The notes under the pieces were generated by a model. The model was not told the origin of the DNA. It saw nothing but the letters and a program-made list of their open reading frames with translations, and ran no database searches. From contig OZ001190.1 in the NCBI GenBank assembly GCA_963921355.3, positions 3,658,001 through 3,722,000 of the forward strand: a DNA stretch of 64,000 bases, written 5' to 3'. Both the position numbers and the translations under genes were made by a program. Below are positions 44,432-54,496 of the stretch, in pieces (position 1 is the first letter of the stretch; each line of letters begins with the position of its first letter). The DNA is from CAWUEZ02 sp963921355 (GTDB taxonomy: Bacteria > Pseudomonadota > Alphaproteobacteria > Thalassobaculales > Thalassobaculaceae).

Positions 44432-45592
44432 ATGGCAGCGGAGAATGCCGCTGGTCCGCTTTCTGGCGTGACCGTCGTTGACCTGAGCCGGATCCTCGCC
44501 GGCCCCTACTGCACGCTGATGATGGCAGAACTCGGGGCTCGGGTGATCAAGGTCGAGACGCCCGGCAACGGTGACGACGCCCGCCACTACGGCCCGTTCG
44601 TGAACGGCAAATCCGCCTATTTCCAGTCGATCAACCGGGGCAAGGAGAGCATCGCACTCAACCTGAAGACCCCCGAAGACTGCGCCATTCTCGACCGGAT
44701 GCTGGAAGATGCCGACGTCATCGTCGAGAATTTCCGCCCCGGCACCATGGAAAAGCTCGGCTATGGCTGGGACGTTCTCCACGCGAAATACCCGCGGCTG
44801 ATCTACGCCTCGGCGTCGGGCTTCGGCCATTCCGGCCCGGACATGACCCGGCCGGCCTATGACATGGTGGTCCAGGGCATGGGCGGGATCATGAGCATCA
44901 CCGGCCACGAAGGCTCGCCGCCGACCCGCATCGGCATGTCGATCGGCGATATCGGCTCCGGCCTGTACGCCGCCATCGGTGTGATGTCGGCGCTGTACCA
45001 CCGGGCGATGAGCGGCGAGGCGACCAAGGTCGATATCGGCATGTTCGACTGCCAGCTGGCGCTGCTGGAGAACGCGGCGATCCGCTATTTCACCTCGGGC
45101 CAGGCACCAGGCCCGCTCGGCGCGCGCCACCCGTCGATCACCCCGTTCCAGGCTTTCAGGACCGGCGACGGCTACATCATCATCGCCGCCGGCAATGACG
45201 GGCTGTTCCACAAGATGGCCGACGGTCTCGGAAAGCCGGAGTGGAAAAGCGATCCGCGCTATACGACCAACGACCTGCGCGCGCAGAACGTCGAGACGCT
45301 GGTCAGCGAGATCGAAGCGGTGCTGACCGGCGAGACCACCCACCATTGGATGGCGGTGATGGACGGCGTCGGCGTGCCGGCCGGGCCGATCAACGATATC
45401 GGTCAGGCCGTCGACTACCCACAAGCCGCCGCGAGAAACATGGTCGTCACGGTCGACGATCCGGTGACCGGCCCGATGAAGGTTGTCGGCAACCCGATCA
45501 AGATTTCGGGGTTTGACGATCCGGGACACCGGCGCCCGGCCCCGAACCTCGACGAGCATCGAGAGATCATTCTGAAGGAGATCGAGCAATGA
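44432..45592 (+). CDS. CaiB/BaiF CoA-transferase family III protein
   Basis: The 386-aa protein is a class III CoA-transferase with VVDLSRILAGPYCTLMMAELGARVIKVE and the later GFGHSGPDMTRPAYDMVVQGMGG. The catalytic Asp is most likely in the TKVDIGMFDCQ region. It transfers CoA between carboxylates. ATG 44432 is chosen because GAGGGAG precedes it and the family begins near GVTVVDLSR. The stop overlaps the start of the next aldehyde dehydrogenase gene, which suggests a shared carboxylic-acid pathway. Confidence 0.9.
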   Translation: MAAENAAGPLSGVTVVDLSRILAGPYCTLMMAELGARVIKVETPGNGDDARHYGPFVNGKSAYFQSINRGKESIALNLKTPEDCAILDRMLEDADVIVENFRPGTMEKLGYGWDVLHAKYPRLIYASASGFGHSGPDMTRPAYDMVVQGMGGIMSITGHEGSPPTRIGMSIGDIGSGLYAAIGVMSALYHRAMSGEATKVDIGMFDCQLALLENAAIRYFTSGQAPGPLGARHPSITPFQAFRTGDGYIIIAAGNDGLFHKMADGLGKPEWKSDPRYTTNDLRAQNVETLVSEIEAVLTGETTHHWMAVMDGVGVPAGPINDIGQAVDYPQAAARNMVVTVDDPVTGPMKVVGNPIKISGFDDPGHRRPAPNLDEHREIILKEIEQ

Positions 45593-47118
45593 ACCTGATG
45601 GTAAGCGATCTCGACTTCGGCCAAGAGCCGTCGCTCGAACCCAATACCGATCCCCATGCCCTGGCCAAGGCGCTGTCCGGCCGTCACCTGATCGGCGGCA
45701 AGCTTGTGCCCGCCGCCTCCGGCAAGACCTTCGAGGTGGTGTATCCGGCGACCGGCGAGATCATCGGGTTCGGTGCCGATGGCGACGCAGACGACGTCAA
45801 CCGGGCTGTCGAGGATGCCGCCAAGGCCCAGAAGGCCTGGGGCAGGATGCGGGCTCGTGACCGGGGCAAACTGCTCTACAAGTGCGCCGAAGCCCTGGAA
45901 GAGCATGTCGAGGAGCTCGGCCGCCTGATCGCGCTTGAAACCGGCAAGGCCCTGCGGACCGAAAGCCGAGTCGAAGCCTCGATCCTGGCGGATGCGTTCC
46001 ACTTCCACGCCGGACTCGGCTCCGAGCTGAAGGGTGAGACCGTTCCCCACCACCCCGACATGCTGACAATCACCGTCCGCGAGCCGATCGGCGTGGTCGG
46101 CGCGATCATCCCGTGGAACGTGCCGTTGCTGTTGATGGCCCTGAAGATCGCCCCGGCGATGCTGGCCGGCAACACGGTGGTTGTGAAGTCGGCCGAGGAA
46201 GCGCCGCTCACGGTGCTGCGCGTCTGCCAGATCATGAATGCGATCCTGCCGCCCGGCGTGTTCAACATGCTGTCCGGCTTCGGCCCGGAATGCGGGGCCC
46301 CGCTGGTCGCGCATCCCCAGGTCGGCAAGGTGACCTTCACCGGCTCCGTCGAGACCGGGAAGATCGTCTACAAGACCGCCGCCGACAAGCTGATCCCGGT
46401 GACCCTGGAACTCGGCGGCAAGTCGCCGATGATCATCATGGCGGACGCCGACATCGACAAGGCCCTGACCGGGGCCGTGGTCGGCATGCGGTTCACCCGC
46501 CAGGGCCAGTCCTGCACCGCGGCCAGCCGGATCTTCGTGCACGACAGTCTCTACGACACCTTCGTCGAGAAGCTGCGTGCGCAGGTCGACGCCATGGTGA
46601 TGGGCGATCCGCTCGACGAAAAGACCGATATCGGCACCATCATCTCACCGCAGCAGTTCGAGAAGGTCACCGGCTACATCGACCACGGCAAGAGCGAGCC
46701 GGGTGCGAAGCCGATCGAGTGTTCCGCCATGCCCAGCGATCCGCGCTTCAAGGACGGACTGTTCGTGCGCCCCGTGCTGTTCACGGAGATGACCAACGAC
46801 AGCAAGCTGAGCCGTGAGGAGATTTTTGGCCCGGTGACCTGTGTCATCCGCTGGACCGATCTCGACGAGGTCGTCAAGGCGGCCAACGACACCGAGTACG
46901 GGCTGGCCGCGACCTTGTGGACCAACGATCTGCACGCCGCCCTGACGGTGACGGAGCAGCTGGAAGCCGGGTTCGTCCAGGTCAACCAGAACCTGGTCGT
47001 CCAGCCCGGTCTCAGCTACGGCGGGGTGAAGAACTCGGGTCTCGGCAAGGAAGCGACGCTGGAGGCGATGCTCGAGCACTTCACCCACAAGAAGACCATG
47101 ATCTTCAACAAGGCCTGA
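45589..47118 (+). CDS. Aldehyde dehydrogenase
   Basis: The 509-aa dehydrogenase has N177 in IIPWNVPL, K200 in VVVKSAEE, E274 in LELGGKSPM and nucleophile C309 in GQSCTAASR. It is coupled by a 4-nt overlap to the CoA-transferase gene and likely produces the acid that enters CoA activation. It is only moderately similar to the one at 20236, so the two are not recent copies. Substrate unknown. Confidence 0.92.
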   Translation: MNLMVSDLDFGQEPSLEPNTDPHALAKALSGRHLIGGKLVPAASGKTFEVVYPATGEIIGFGADGDADDVNRAVEDAAKAQKAWGRMRARDRGKLLYKCAEALEEHVEELGRLIALETGKALRTESRVEASILADAFHFHAGLGSELKGETVPHHPDMLTITVREPIGVVGAIIPWNVPLLLMALKIAPAMLAGNTVVVKSAEEAPLTVLRVCQIMNAILPPGVFNMLSGFGPECGAPLVAHPQVGKVTFTGSVETGKIVYKTAADKLIPVTLELGGKSPMIIMADADIDKALTGAVVGMRFTRQGQSCTAASRIFVHDSLYDTFVEKLRAQVDAMVMGDPLDEKTDIGTIISPQQFEKVTGYIDHGKSEPGAKPIECSAMPSDPRFKDGLFVRPVLFTEMTNDSKLSREEIFGPVTCVIRWTDLDEVVKAANDTEYGLAATLWTNDLHAALTVTEQLEAGFVQVNQNLVVQPGLSYGGVKNSGLGKEATLEAMLEHFTHKKTMIFNKA

Positions 47119-47159
47119 TGCGTACACGGGGGGCGTAGTCACCCAGGCGGAGGTTACCG

Positions 47160-49538
47160 ATGGCTTCTCGGCTGACCCCTCGTCTGGCGGTCGGCGCGGT
47201 CCTTGTCATTCTGGCGGTCAACTTCGTCGGGGCGATGGGGCTGCTGTGGATGCGGGGCTCGCTGCCGGAACTGGATGGCGACGTCACCGACCTGCAAGGC
47301 CTCGCCGCCCCGGTCAGTATCCTCAGGGACCCGGCCGGGACGGTTCACATCCGCGCCGAGACGCCAGAGGACGCGCTGTTCGCGCTCGGTTTTGCCCATG
47401 CCCAGGATCGCCTCTGGCAGATGGAGATGACCCGGAGAATCGGGGCCGGACGGGTGTCCGAACTGATCGGCGAGTCGGGCCTGCGGTTCGACAAAATGCT
47501 GCGCACCCTGGGGCTCTATCGCCTTGCCGAGACCAATGTCGAGCGACTGCGGCCGGACACGCGCGCCCAACTTGATGCCTATGTGGCCGGGGTGAACGCC
47601 TATCTCGAACACCGATCGGGCCCGCTGCCGACGGAGTTCGTCGTCGCCGGCATCGACCCCGAACCCTGGCGCCCGGCCGACAGCCTGGTCTGGGGTCGTC
47701 TCATGTCGCTGCAGCTGGCGGGCAACTGGTTCTCCGAGATCTTGCGGGCCCGCATGCTGAAGGCGGGCATTACCCTGGATCAGATCGACACCCTCTACGC
47801 CGCACTGCCAGGCGACGGCATAGCCCTGACCACGCCCAATCTGGCTGGCGTCGAGGCGATCGGCGCCGACCGGCTGGCGGACCTGCGGCGGACCATTCCG
47901 CCGGCGCTGGAACCGCGCCTGGCCTCCAACGCCTGGGCCCTGGCCGGCGCCCACACGCCGAGCGGAAAACCGGTTCTCGCCGGCGACCCGCATCTCGGCT
48001 TCCAGAGCCCGAACATGTGGTATCTGGCCCGGATCGAGGCGCCCGGCTTTCTGCGCGCCGGCGCCTTCGTGCCCGGTGTGCCCGCCCTGATCATCGGCCA
48101 CAACGGGGCGGTCGCCTGGTCGTTCACGACGACCCATTCCGACACCCAGGATCTGTTCGTCGAGCGCCTGGATCCGGGCGACCCGACCCGCTACCTGACC
48201 CCCGGCGGCAACGCCGAGTTCCAGACCCGCACCGAGACCCTCCTGGTCGACGACGAGACCATCGAGCACGCGGTCCGGCGCACCCGTCACGGCCCGGTCG
48301 TCTCGGACGCGATGGAGAACGCCGCCGACGCCGCGGCCGAAGGCACCGTGCTCGCCCTCGCCTCTCCGGTGCTCGCCGAGGACGACGGCACCGCCCAGGC
48401 GATCTTCGACATGGGCGACGCGCAAACGGCCGACGCCTTCATCGAGGCCGTGAAGGGTTTCCACAGTCCGCAGCAGAACATCGTGCTCGCCGATGTGACC
48501 GGCCGGATCGCGACGATCTCCGCCGGCCGGGTTCCCCTGCGTGCCGGCGACCAGGGATTCGTCCCGATGCCGGGTTGGACCGAGGCGCATGACTGGATCG
48601 GATGGGCCCCGTTCGCCGCGTTGCCGCGCGCGATCGACCCGGCGGGCGGCGTGATCCTGAATGCCAATGAACGGGTCGTCGGCGCCGATCCGGAGCTGTT
48701 CATCAGCCGCGAGTTCGAGGCGCCGTTCCGGGCCCGGCGGATCGCCGAGCTGCTGCAGGCCGGCGATGGGTCCCCGCAAGCCCAGGCCACCCTCCAGGCC
48801 GACGACATGTCCCTATTCGCGCGCGCCGTCGTGCCGATCATGATCGATCTACTGCCGGGACCGGGCGCCGGGTTGGAAGCGGAGGCGATCTCCCGGATGG
48901 CAGCCTGGGACGGCCGGATGGCCCCGGACAGAGCGGAACCACTTATCTTCGCGGCCTGGATCGAGGCCCTCCACGACCGCCTCATCGACGACGAGCTGGG
49001 GGCGCTGGCCAAGGACTATCGCCGGGTCCGGGCGGGCACCGTCATTCGGGTGCTGACCGGTGAGAGCGCGTGGTGCGACGATGTCGGGACAGGTGCAACC
49101 GAGACCTGTTCGGATGCGGTGCACGGTGCGCTGTCGGACGCGCTCACCAAGGGCGTGAGGCTACTGGGCAACGACCTCGATGCCTGGCGGTGGGGCGAGG
49201 TCCATCAGGCCACGTTCACGCATCGGATCTGGGGACGCATCCCGGTTCTGAAGTCGATCCTGACCATGCGCACGCCGACCGCGGGCGGCGACTACACCGT
49301 CGCCCGAGGCAGCTATCGGCCAGGGGAGGACGGATTCCCACATATGCACGGCGCCGGGATGCGGGTCGTCTATGACCTGGCGAACCTCGATCAGTCCCGG
49401 TTCACGGCCGCGCTCGGACCTTCGGGCAACCTGTTTTCGCCCTATGCCCACAGCTGGCATGACCGGTGGGCGGCCAATGAAGGCATCACCCTGCCGCCCT
49501 ATCCGACCGTCAGCCACACGCTGATGCTGCGGCCCTGA
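47160..49538 (+). CDS. Penicillin acylase family (Ntn) amidase
   Basis: The 792-aa protein has an N-terminal membrane or signal segment (VGAVLVILAVNFVGAMGLLW) and the S45 peptidase layout: an alpha chain with GFAHAQDRLWQMEMTRR and a beta chain that would start at S256 (LASNAWALAG), the autoproteolytic nucleophile. GDPHLGFQSPNMWY and FSPYAHSWHDRW are also family marks. It hydrolyses amide bonds (penicillin, acyl-homoserine lactone or related); the substrate is not visible. Start ATG 47160. Confidence 0.9.
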   Translation: MASRLTPRLAVGAVLVILAVNFVGAMGLLWMRGSLPELDGDVTDLQGLAAPVSILRDPAGTVHIRAETPEDALFALGFAHAQDRLWQMEMTRRIGAGRVSELIGESGLRFDKMLRTLGLYRLAETNVERLRPDTRAQLDAYVAGVNAYLEHRSGPLPTEFVVAGIDPEPWRPADSLVWGRLMSLQLAGNWFSEILRARMLKAGITLDQIDTLYAALPGDGIALTTPNLAGVEAIGADRLADLRRTIPPALEPRLASNAWALAGAHTPSGKPVLAGDPHLGFQSPNMWYLARIEAPGFLRAGAFVPGVPALIIGHNGAVAWSFTTTHSDTQDLFVERLDPGDPTRYLTPGGNAEFQTRTETLLVDDETIEHAVRRTRHGPVVSDAMENAADAAAEGTVLALASPVLAEDDGTAQAIFDMGDAQTADAFIEAVKGFHSPQQNIVLADVTGRIATISAGRVPLRAGDQGFVPMPGWTEAHDWIGWAPFAALPRAIDPAGGVILNANERVVGADPELFISREFEAPFRARRIAELLQAGDGSPQAQATLQADDMSLFARAVVPIMIDLLPGPGAGLEAEAISRMAAWDGRMAPDRAEPLIFAAWIEALHDRLIDDELGALAKDYRRVRAGTVIRVLTGESAWCDDVGTGATETCSDAVHGALSDALTKGVRLLGNDLDAWRWGEVHQATFTHRIWGRIPVLKSILTMRTPTAGGDYTVARGSYRPGEDGFPHMHGAGMRVVYDLANLDQSRFTAALGPSGNLFSPYAHSWHDRWAANEGITLPPYPTVSHTLMLRP

Positions 49539-49561
49539 ACATCGGCTTGCCGGCACGGTCC

Positions 49562-50194
49562 TCAGAACCGGATCTTCGCACCCAGCATGAATTTCTGATC
49601 GATCTGAGGGTCGCGCTCGGTTCCACCGACTTCCGTCGCCCCCCGATAGAAGGCGCGATACTCGGCGCTGAGGCCGAGGCTGCCGGTTATGGCGAAGTCG
49701 GCGCCGAGACCAAGATGCATTGCCGGGGCCATTTCACCGCCGTCGGAGAGCGCCGAAACGTTCCGTCCCGACGGTGCATCGGCGTCGTAGTAGCTGAGGC
49801 CGACGCCGGCCATGAACCGCGGTGTGACGATGGTTCCGGTCTGCCAGTCATAGGCACCGGAAACCAGAAACGTGAAGCGGTCCTGATCATCCGGCCCAGC
49901 ACCAGGAGCCTGGGACCCGAACCCCAAGGGGTGGCTGGTCGTGGCGTTGGTCAGTGTCAGTCCGAGCGAGACCTGCTCGACATCGTCGCCCGGTGCCATA
50001 CGATCGGCGTATCCGCCTGAGACATCAGCAACGGCAGCACCGCGATGATCGATATCTCCGACCACGTACCATGCAGGTTGCTTGTCGCCGGAGTCCAGAG
50101 CGGCGGCAGCCAGCGGCGCCGCCGAGAAGGCCACGAACACCGCCAGAGCGGCCATCGCGACCCCAAAACCGTCATGACGCTTTTCTACCGTCAT
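49562..50194 (-). CDS. Small outer-membrane beta-barrel-like protein
   Basis: The 210-aa protein has a signal peptide ending near AALDSGDK and a C-terminus with repeated amphipathic strands ending in MLGAKIRF, the terminal Phe typical of outer-membrane barrels. Strands such as FMAGVGLSYYDAD, HLGLGADFAITGSLGLSAEYRAFY alternate polar and hydrophobic residues (OmpA/porin-like). The start 50194 is preceded by GGAGG at 8 nt. Function unknown. It is convergent with the penicillin acylase gene. Confidence 0.72.
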   Translation of the reverse strand: MTVEKRHDGFGVAMAALAVFVAFSAAPLAAAALDSGDKQPAWYVVGDIDHRGAAVADVSGGYADRMAPGDDVEQVSLGLTLTNATTSHPLGFGSQAPGAGPDDQDRFTFLVSGAYDWQTGTIVTPRFMAGVGLSYYDADAPSGRNVSALSDGGEMAPAMHLGLGADFAITGSLGLSAEYRAFYRGATEVGGTERDPQIDQKFMLGAKIRF

Positions 50195-50424
50195 TCCAGA
50201 GACCTCCGACGTCGGAGATCCGCCGCTTCGGTGGCGGATTCCGAGTTGACCCCGTCCGCTCCCCCTACTGCCAGTCTTCGACTCATAATCTCGGCCGGGG
50301 TGCGAGTCCAATGATTCTAACGAACCAGATGTAGATTCCATTAAGGAGCGAAGCGAGATATGGGAATTCGGCTTTCAATCTTGAAGTTCCTGCTTGCCAC
50401 CTCAACCCTTGATTGGCGCCCGAC

Positions 50425-51735
50425 ATGCCCCTGCCCGTAACCCTCGACATGGTGCGCGATGCGGCGGTCCGACTCGCCGGTTCGGTCCTGCGCACCCCGC
50501 TCATCGACGCCCCGCAACTCGGCGACCGGCTCGGCTGCAGCCTGGCGTTGAAACTCGAGAATCTGCAGTACACCAGTTCGTTCAAGGCACGCGGCGCCTA
50601 CGTAAAGCTGGCCGGCCTCGATGCCGAAGAACGCCAACGGGGCGTGGTCGCCATGTCGGCCGGCAACCATGCGCAGGGTGTCGCCTTCCACGCCGCCCGG
50701 CTCGGCATTCCGGCGACCATCGTCATGCCGTCGACGACCCCGTTCTCCAAGGTCGAGCGCACCAAGGCGCACGGTGCGACCATCGTTCTGGAGGGCCGCA
50801 CTCTGGCCGACTGCCGGGAACGGACGGAGCACCTGATCGACCGCAATGGACTGGTGATGGTTCACCCGTATGACGACGTGGACATCGTCAGAGGCCAAGG
50901 AACCGTCGGGCTCGAGATCGACGCGGATGCCGGCCCCCTAGACACCGTCGTGGTGCCCATCGGCGGCGGCGGCTTGATGGCGGGGATCGCGGTGGCCCTG
51001 CGGGCATTGCGTCCGGACCTGCGGCTGATCGGCGTTCAGGTGGACAGTTTCTCAGCGATGTACGACGCGATCCGAGGTCTGCCCCAGCGCGCCGGCGGAT
51101 CCACGCTGGCAGAGGGAATCGCCGTCAAGACGCCGGGTGTCCTGACCCGGGAGATCATTGCCGACCTGGTCGATGACATCATCCTGGTGCCCGAGCGGGC
51201 CATCGAAAGAGCCGTTCAGATGTTGGTCGAGCAACAGCGCCTGGTCGCCGAGGGCGCGGGTGCCGCCGGGATCGCCGCCATCCTCCATCATCCGGAGCAG
51301 TTCTCCGGCCAGCGGGTCGCCAGCGTGATCTGCGGCGGCAACATCGACTCCCGGATTCTGTCGTCGGTCCTGCTGCGCGGCCTGTCCCGCGACGGCCGTC
51401 TGGTGAAGCTGCGGATCGAGATCTCGGACGAACCGGGTGTGCTCGCCGACGTTGCCCAGACGATCGGCGAGACCGGCGGCAACATCGTCGAGGTCCTGCA
51501 CCACCGGCTGTTCCAGGACGTCCCAGTCAAGAACGCCGACCTCGACGTCATCATCGAGACCCGGAACGCCTCCCACGTCGACGAGATTCTCGCGCGGTTC
51601 TCGGATATGGGGCTCAGGACCCGACTGCTCGGGAGCCTTACCGAAAGCAAGGGGCGGATTGAGCCTGCGCACCTGACCGCAGGCGATCAGGCTGGAACGG
51701 TCTCGCGCAAGTGCCGGTATTCACCGCGCCAGTAA
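50425..51735 (+). CDS. ilvA: Threonine ammonia-lyase with ACT domain
   Basis: The 436-aa PLP enzyme converts threonine to 2-oxobutanoate and ammonia. The PLP lysine is K54 in TSSFKARGAY. GGGGLMAG is the phosphate-binding loop, and LVEQQRLVAEGAGAAG precedes the end of the catalytic domain. An ACT domain follows (VKLRIEISDEPGVLADVAQTIGE). The last about 30 residues overlap the convergent flavin reductase gene by 49 bp. The biosynthetic or catabolic type (IlvA or TdcB) is not decided. Confidence 0.92.
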   Translation: MPLPVTLDMVRDAAVRLAGSVLRTPLIDAPQLGDRLGCSLALKLENLQYTSSFKARGAYVKLAGLDAEERQRGVVAMSAGNHAQGVAFHAARLGIPATIVMPSTTPFSKVERTKAHGATIVLEGRTLADCRERTEHLIDRNGLVMVHPYDDVDIVRGQGTVGLEIDADAGPLDTVVVPIGGGGLMAGIAVALRALRPDLRLIGVQVDSFSAMYDAIRGLPQRAGGSTLAEGIAVKTPGVLTREIIADLVDDIILVPERAIERAVQMLVEQQRLVAEGAGAAGIAAILHHPEQFSGQRVASVICGGNIDSRILSSVLLRGLSRDGRLVKLRIEISDEPGVLADVAQTIGETGGNIVEVLHHRLFQDVPVKNADLDVIIETRNASHVDEILARFSDMGLRTRLLGSLTESKGRIEPAHLTAGDQAGTVSRKCRYSPRQ

Positions 51736-52190
51736 ACCAGAGGATCGCGATCAGCGAGCACGCCGGTCCGCAACACCCGGCCGACCATTATGACGTGATC
51801 GCCCCCGTCATGGCGCGCCTCGACGGCGCAGTCGAGGGCTGCCAGTGCGTCGCTGTGGATCGGAGCGCCAGTGACCCAACGCTCGATTCGATCGGCGGCG
51901 AAACGTTCCTGCTCGGGATCGGCGAACCGGGACGAGACCGCTTCCTGACCGGCGCCCAGGATGTTCACGGCAAACCCGTCGGCGGCGTCGAACACCGGCA
52001 AGCTGCCGGCATCGCGGTCCAGGCAGAACAGGATCAGCGGCGGGTCGAGCGAGACCGAGGTAAAGCTGTTCACCGTCAGCCCCACAGGCGTGCCGTCCGG
52101 CGCGATCGCCGTCACCACCGTTATCCCGGTCGCATACCGGCCCAACACGGCCCGGAAGTCACCGGCTGAGACACTGACGGACTGGGACAT
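51687..52190 (-). CDS. Flavin reductase-like FMN-binding protein
   Basis: The 167-aa split-barrel protein has FRAVLGRYATGITVVTAIAPDG, SFTSVSLDPPLILFCLDR and FAVNILGAGQEAVSSRFA, then the ADRDPLVYWRGEYRHL end common in flavin reductases supplying FMNH2 to two-component monooxygenases. No partner monooxygenase is in the window. GAGAGG precedes ATG 52190. The 3' end overlaps the threonine ammonia-lyase gene. Confidence 0.9.
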   Translation of the reverse strand: MSQSVSVSAGDFRAVLGRYATGITVVTAIAPDGTPVGLTVNSFTSVSLDPPLILFCLDRDAGSLPVFDAADGFAVNILGAGQEAVSSRFADPEQERFAADRIERWVTGAPIHSDALAALDCAVEARHDGGDHVIMVGRVLRTGVLADRDPLVYWRGEYRHLRETVPA

Positions 52191-52312
52191 TGCGACCTCT
52201 CGCTTCGACGGCGAACGGTAGATAGCGCGCCTCCCCCTCGGTTTCAAACCGGGCCGGACCGAAGGGCTCGCGATTTCAGCCGTTTTTGAGTATGTTAACC
52301 AAAGGGATTCGC

Positions 52313-52345
52313 GGTGAATTCTTCGGCACTAACGGAAAATTCACC
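52313..52345. promoter_or_regulatory. Inverted repeat upstream of motA
   Basis: GGTGAATT (52313-52320) and AATTCACC (52338-52345) form an 8-bp inverted pair with a 17-nt spacer. It lies about 80 bp before the motA start in the 232-bp gap. It may be part of the motA promoter; no regulator was identified. Confidence 0.35.
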
Positions 52346-52422
52346 AAATCCAGGGGATGATCTGGTTGGGGTGAAGATCAGCGCCGGATGCTGCCGATCG
52401 GTCACGCGACACGGAGCCGTGG

Positions 52423-53283
52423 ATGTTTATTATTATCGGGTGGATCTTCGTCACGCTCTGCGTGCTCGGCGGGTACATGGCGATGGGCGGCAAACTCATC
52501 GTCCTCTGGCAGCCGTTCGAACTCGTCATCATCGGTGGCGCCGGGGTCGGGGCGTTCATCGTCGCCAACCCGAAATACGTGCTTGGCAAATCCGGCTACG
52601 CGTTCAAGGCGGCGCTGAAAGGGCCAAAATACAACAAAGACGACTACCTTGAGCTGCTCTCCCTGCTCTATGCGATCTTCAAGCTGGCGAAGACCAAAGG
52701 GATGCTCGCCATTGAATCGCACATAGAAAGACCGGAAGAGAGTTCGCTATTCCAGGCCTTTCCAAAGTTCGCGGCCGCCCATCACGCCATGGAGTTCCTG
52801 TGCGACTACCTGCGGATGATGACGCTCGGCACCGACAATCCGCACGAACTGGCTGATCTGCTCGACGAGGAACTGGAGACTCACCACGCCGAGGACCACG
52901 CCATTCAGTCGGCGTTTCAGACCATGGGCGACGGCTTCCCGGCGCTCGGGATCGTGGCGGCGGTGCTCGGGGTGATCAAGACCATGGGCTCGATCACCGA
53001 GCCCCCGGAAGTGCTTGGCAAGCTGATCGGCGGCGCCCTGGTCGGGACGTTCCTCGGGATTCTTCTGTCCTACGGCTATGTCAGCCCGCTGGCCGCCAAT
53101 ATGACCGCCACCTTCGCGGCGGACTCCAAGTACCTCGGCTGCATCCGGGCCGGCCTCCTGGCCCACGTCTCCGGGTATGCCCCGGCGGTCTCCGTCGAGT
53201 TTGCCCGCAAGACCCTCCTGGCCAAGGACCGCCCGTCGTTCTTCGAAGTCGAAGAAGCGGTTGCAGCGCTGCCGCCGGTCTGA
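52423..53283 (+). CDS. motA: Flagellar motor stator protein MotA
   Basis: The 286-aa membrane protein has four hydrophobic segments and a large cytoplasmic loop: IIIGGAGVGAFIVANPKYVL, then GFPALGIVAAVLGVIKTMGSI and GKLIGGALVGTFLGILLSYGYV. It conducts protons with MotB to drive the flagellum. GGAG precedes the ATG by 7 nt. It is followed by motB 110 bp later; no other flagellar gene is visible in this window. Confidence 0.96.
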   Translation: MFIIIGWIFVTLCVLGGYMAMGGKLIVLWQPFELVIIGGAGVGAFIVANPKYVLGKSGYAFKAALKGPKYNKDDYLELLSLLYAIFKLAKTKGMLAIESHIERPEESSLFQAFPKFAAAHHAMEFLCDYLRMMTLGTDNPHELADLLDEELETHHAEDHAIQSAFQTMGDGFPALGIVAAVLGVIKTMGSITEPPEVLGKLIGGALVGTFLGILLSYGYVSPLAANMTATFAADSKYLGCIRAGLLAHVSGYAPAVSVEFARKTLLAKDRPSFFEVEEAVAALPPV

Positions 53284-53393
53284 TGACTGAGTCTGTTGGC
53301 GCGACAGGAGATCGGCTTAGTCTTGACGGACGCTGAACCGGCACCGACCTTGCATAAGCAGTAGGTGCGGGCAACGACAGGAGAGTACAGAGG

Positions 53394-54482
53394 GTGGACA
53401 ATCACGCCTCAGTCGTCATCAAGAAAGTCAAGAAAGGCGGTCATGGCGGACACCATGGCGGCGCCTGGAAGGTGGCGTATGCCGACTTCGTGACGGCGAT
53501 GATGGCGTTCTTCCTGCTGCTCTGGTTGCTGAACGCGACCACCGAAGAGCAGAAAATGGGAATCTCCAACTACTTCGACCCCACGGCGATCAGCCGTTCG
53601 ACGCGATCCGGCTCAGGCGGCGTCCTCGGTGGCACGTCGATCACCGTGCCGGGTGCCCTGAAGTCGGCAAGCTCGCCGCCAATGATCTCCACCCCTCAGG
53701 TGGCGCGCCCCCAGGCTGAGCGGACCGAATCCCTGGATCCGGATTCCGACGATCCCGAGAACATCGAATCCCGTCTCGGTTCCCGCGAAGACGAGGAAGG
53801 CATCGCCAACCAGGAGATCGTCGAACAGTTGCTCCGCGAACGCGAACAGCAGCAGTTTGAAGACGCCGAAGCGGCCCTGCGCGAAGCGATCGAACAGACC
53901 CCCGAACTGTCGGAATCCGGCGAGGCCCTGCAGATCGATGCGGTCCCGGAAGGCCTGCGCATCCAGCTGATCGACCAGGAGCGGATTGCTCTGTTCCCGA
54001 ACGGCAGCGCCGCCATGTACGACCAGACCCGACAGCTGCTCCAGAAGGTCGCGGAGGTCATCAACAAACTGCCGAACAAGATCGAGATTTCCGGACATAC
54101 CGACAGCACCCAATTTGCTGCCGGCGCGACCTATACCAACTGGGAGCTGTCCTCGGACCGGGCCAATGCCTCGCGGCGGGTGCTCGCCGATAACGGCATC
54201 AACCCGGAGCGTATCGTCAAGGTCGCCGGCCGGGCGGACCGGGAGCCGTTGATTGAAGACAACCCGGCGGACCCGACCAACCGCCGCATCAGCATCATTC
54301 TGAAGCACCTGACGACCGGCGAGGCCGACGACTTGAATCTGCTGGAGCAAGAGGCCGCCCGTCGAGCCAACCAGGATGCAGGCGCGCCGGGCGGGGCACT
54401 GCCGGCGGGTTCCGGCGCCGATTCCGGAGCACCGATCCTGGACAATGCCGGCTCGCCGCCGGCCCCAAGCGCGGGAGGCTAG
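53394..54482 (+). CDS. motB: Flagellar motor stator protein MotB
   Basis: The 362-aa protein has an N-terminal membrane helix with the proton-binding Asp (D31, in VAYADFVTAMMAFFLLLWLL). The central region is charged and low in complexity. The C-terminal OmpA-like peptidoglycan-binding domain (about 220-320) has ISGHTDSTQFA and LSSDRANASRRVLADNGI. It starts at GTG 53394. A Pro/Ala/Gly-rich tail ends the protein. Confidence 0.95.
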   Translation: MDNHASVVIKKVKKGGHGGHHGGAWKVAYADFVTAMMAFFLLLWLLNATTEEQKMGISNYFDPTAISRSTRSGSGGVLGGTSITVPGALKSASSPPMISTPQVARPQAERTESLDPDSDDPENIESRLGSREDEEGIANQEIVEQLLREREQQQFEDAEAALREAIEQTPELSESGEALQIDAVPEGLRIQLIDQERIALFPNGSAAMYDQTRQLLQKVAEVINKLPNKIEISGHTDSTQFAAGATYTNWELSSDRANASRRVLADNGINPERIVKVAGRADREPLIEDNPADPTNRRISIILKHLTTGEADDLNLLEQEAARRANQDAGAPGGALPAGSGADSGAPILDNAGSPPAPSAGG

Positions 54483-54496
54483 CCGACACCGCCGCC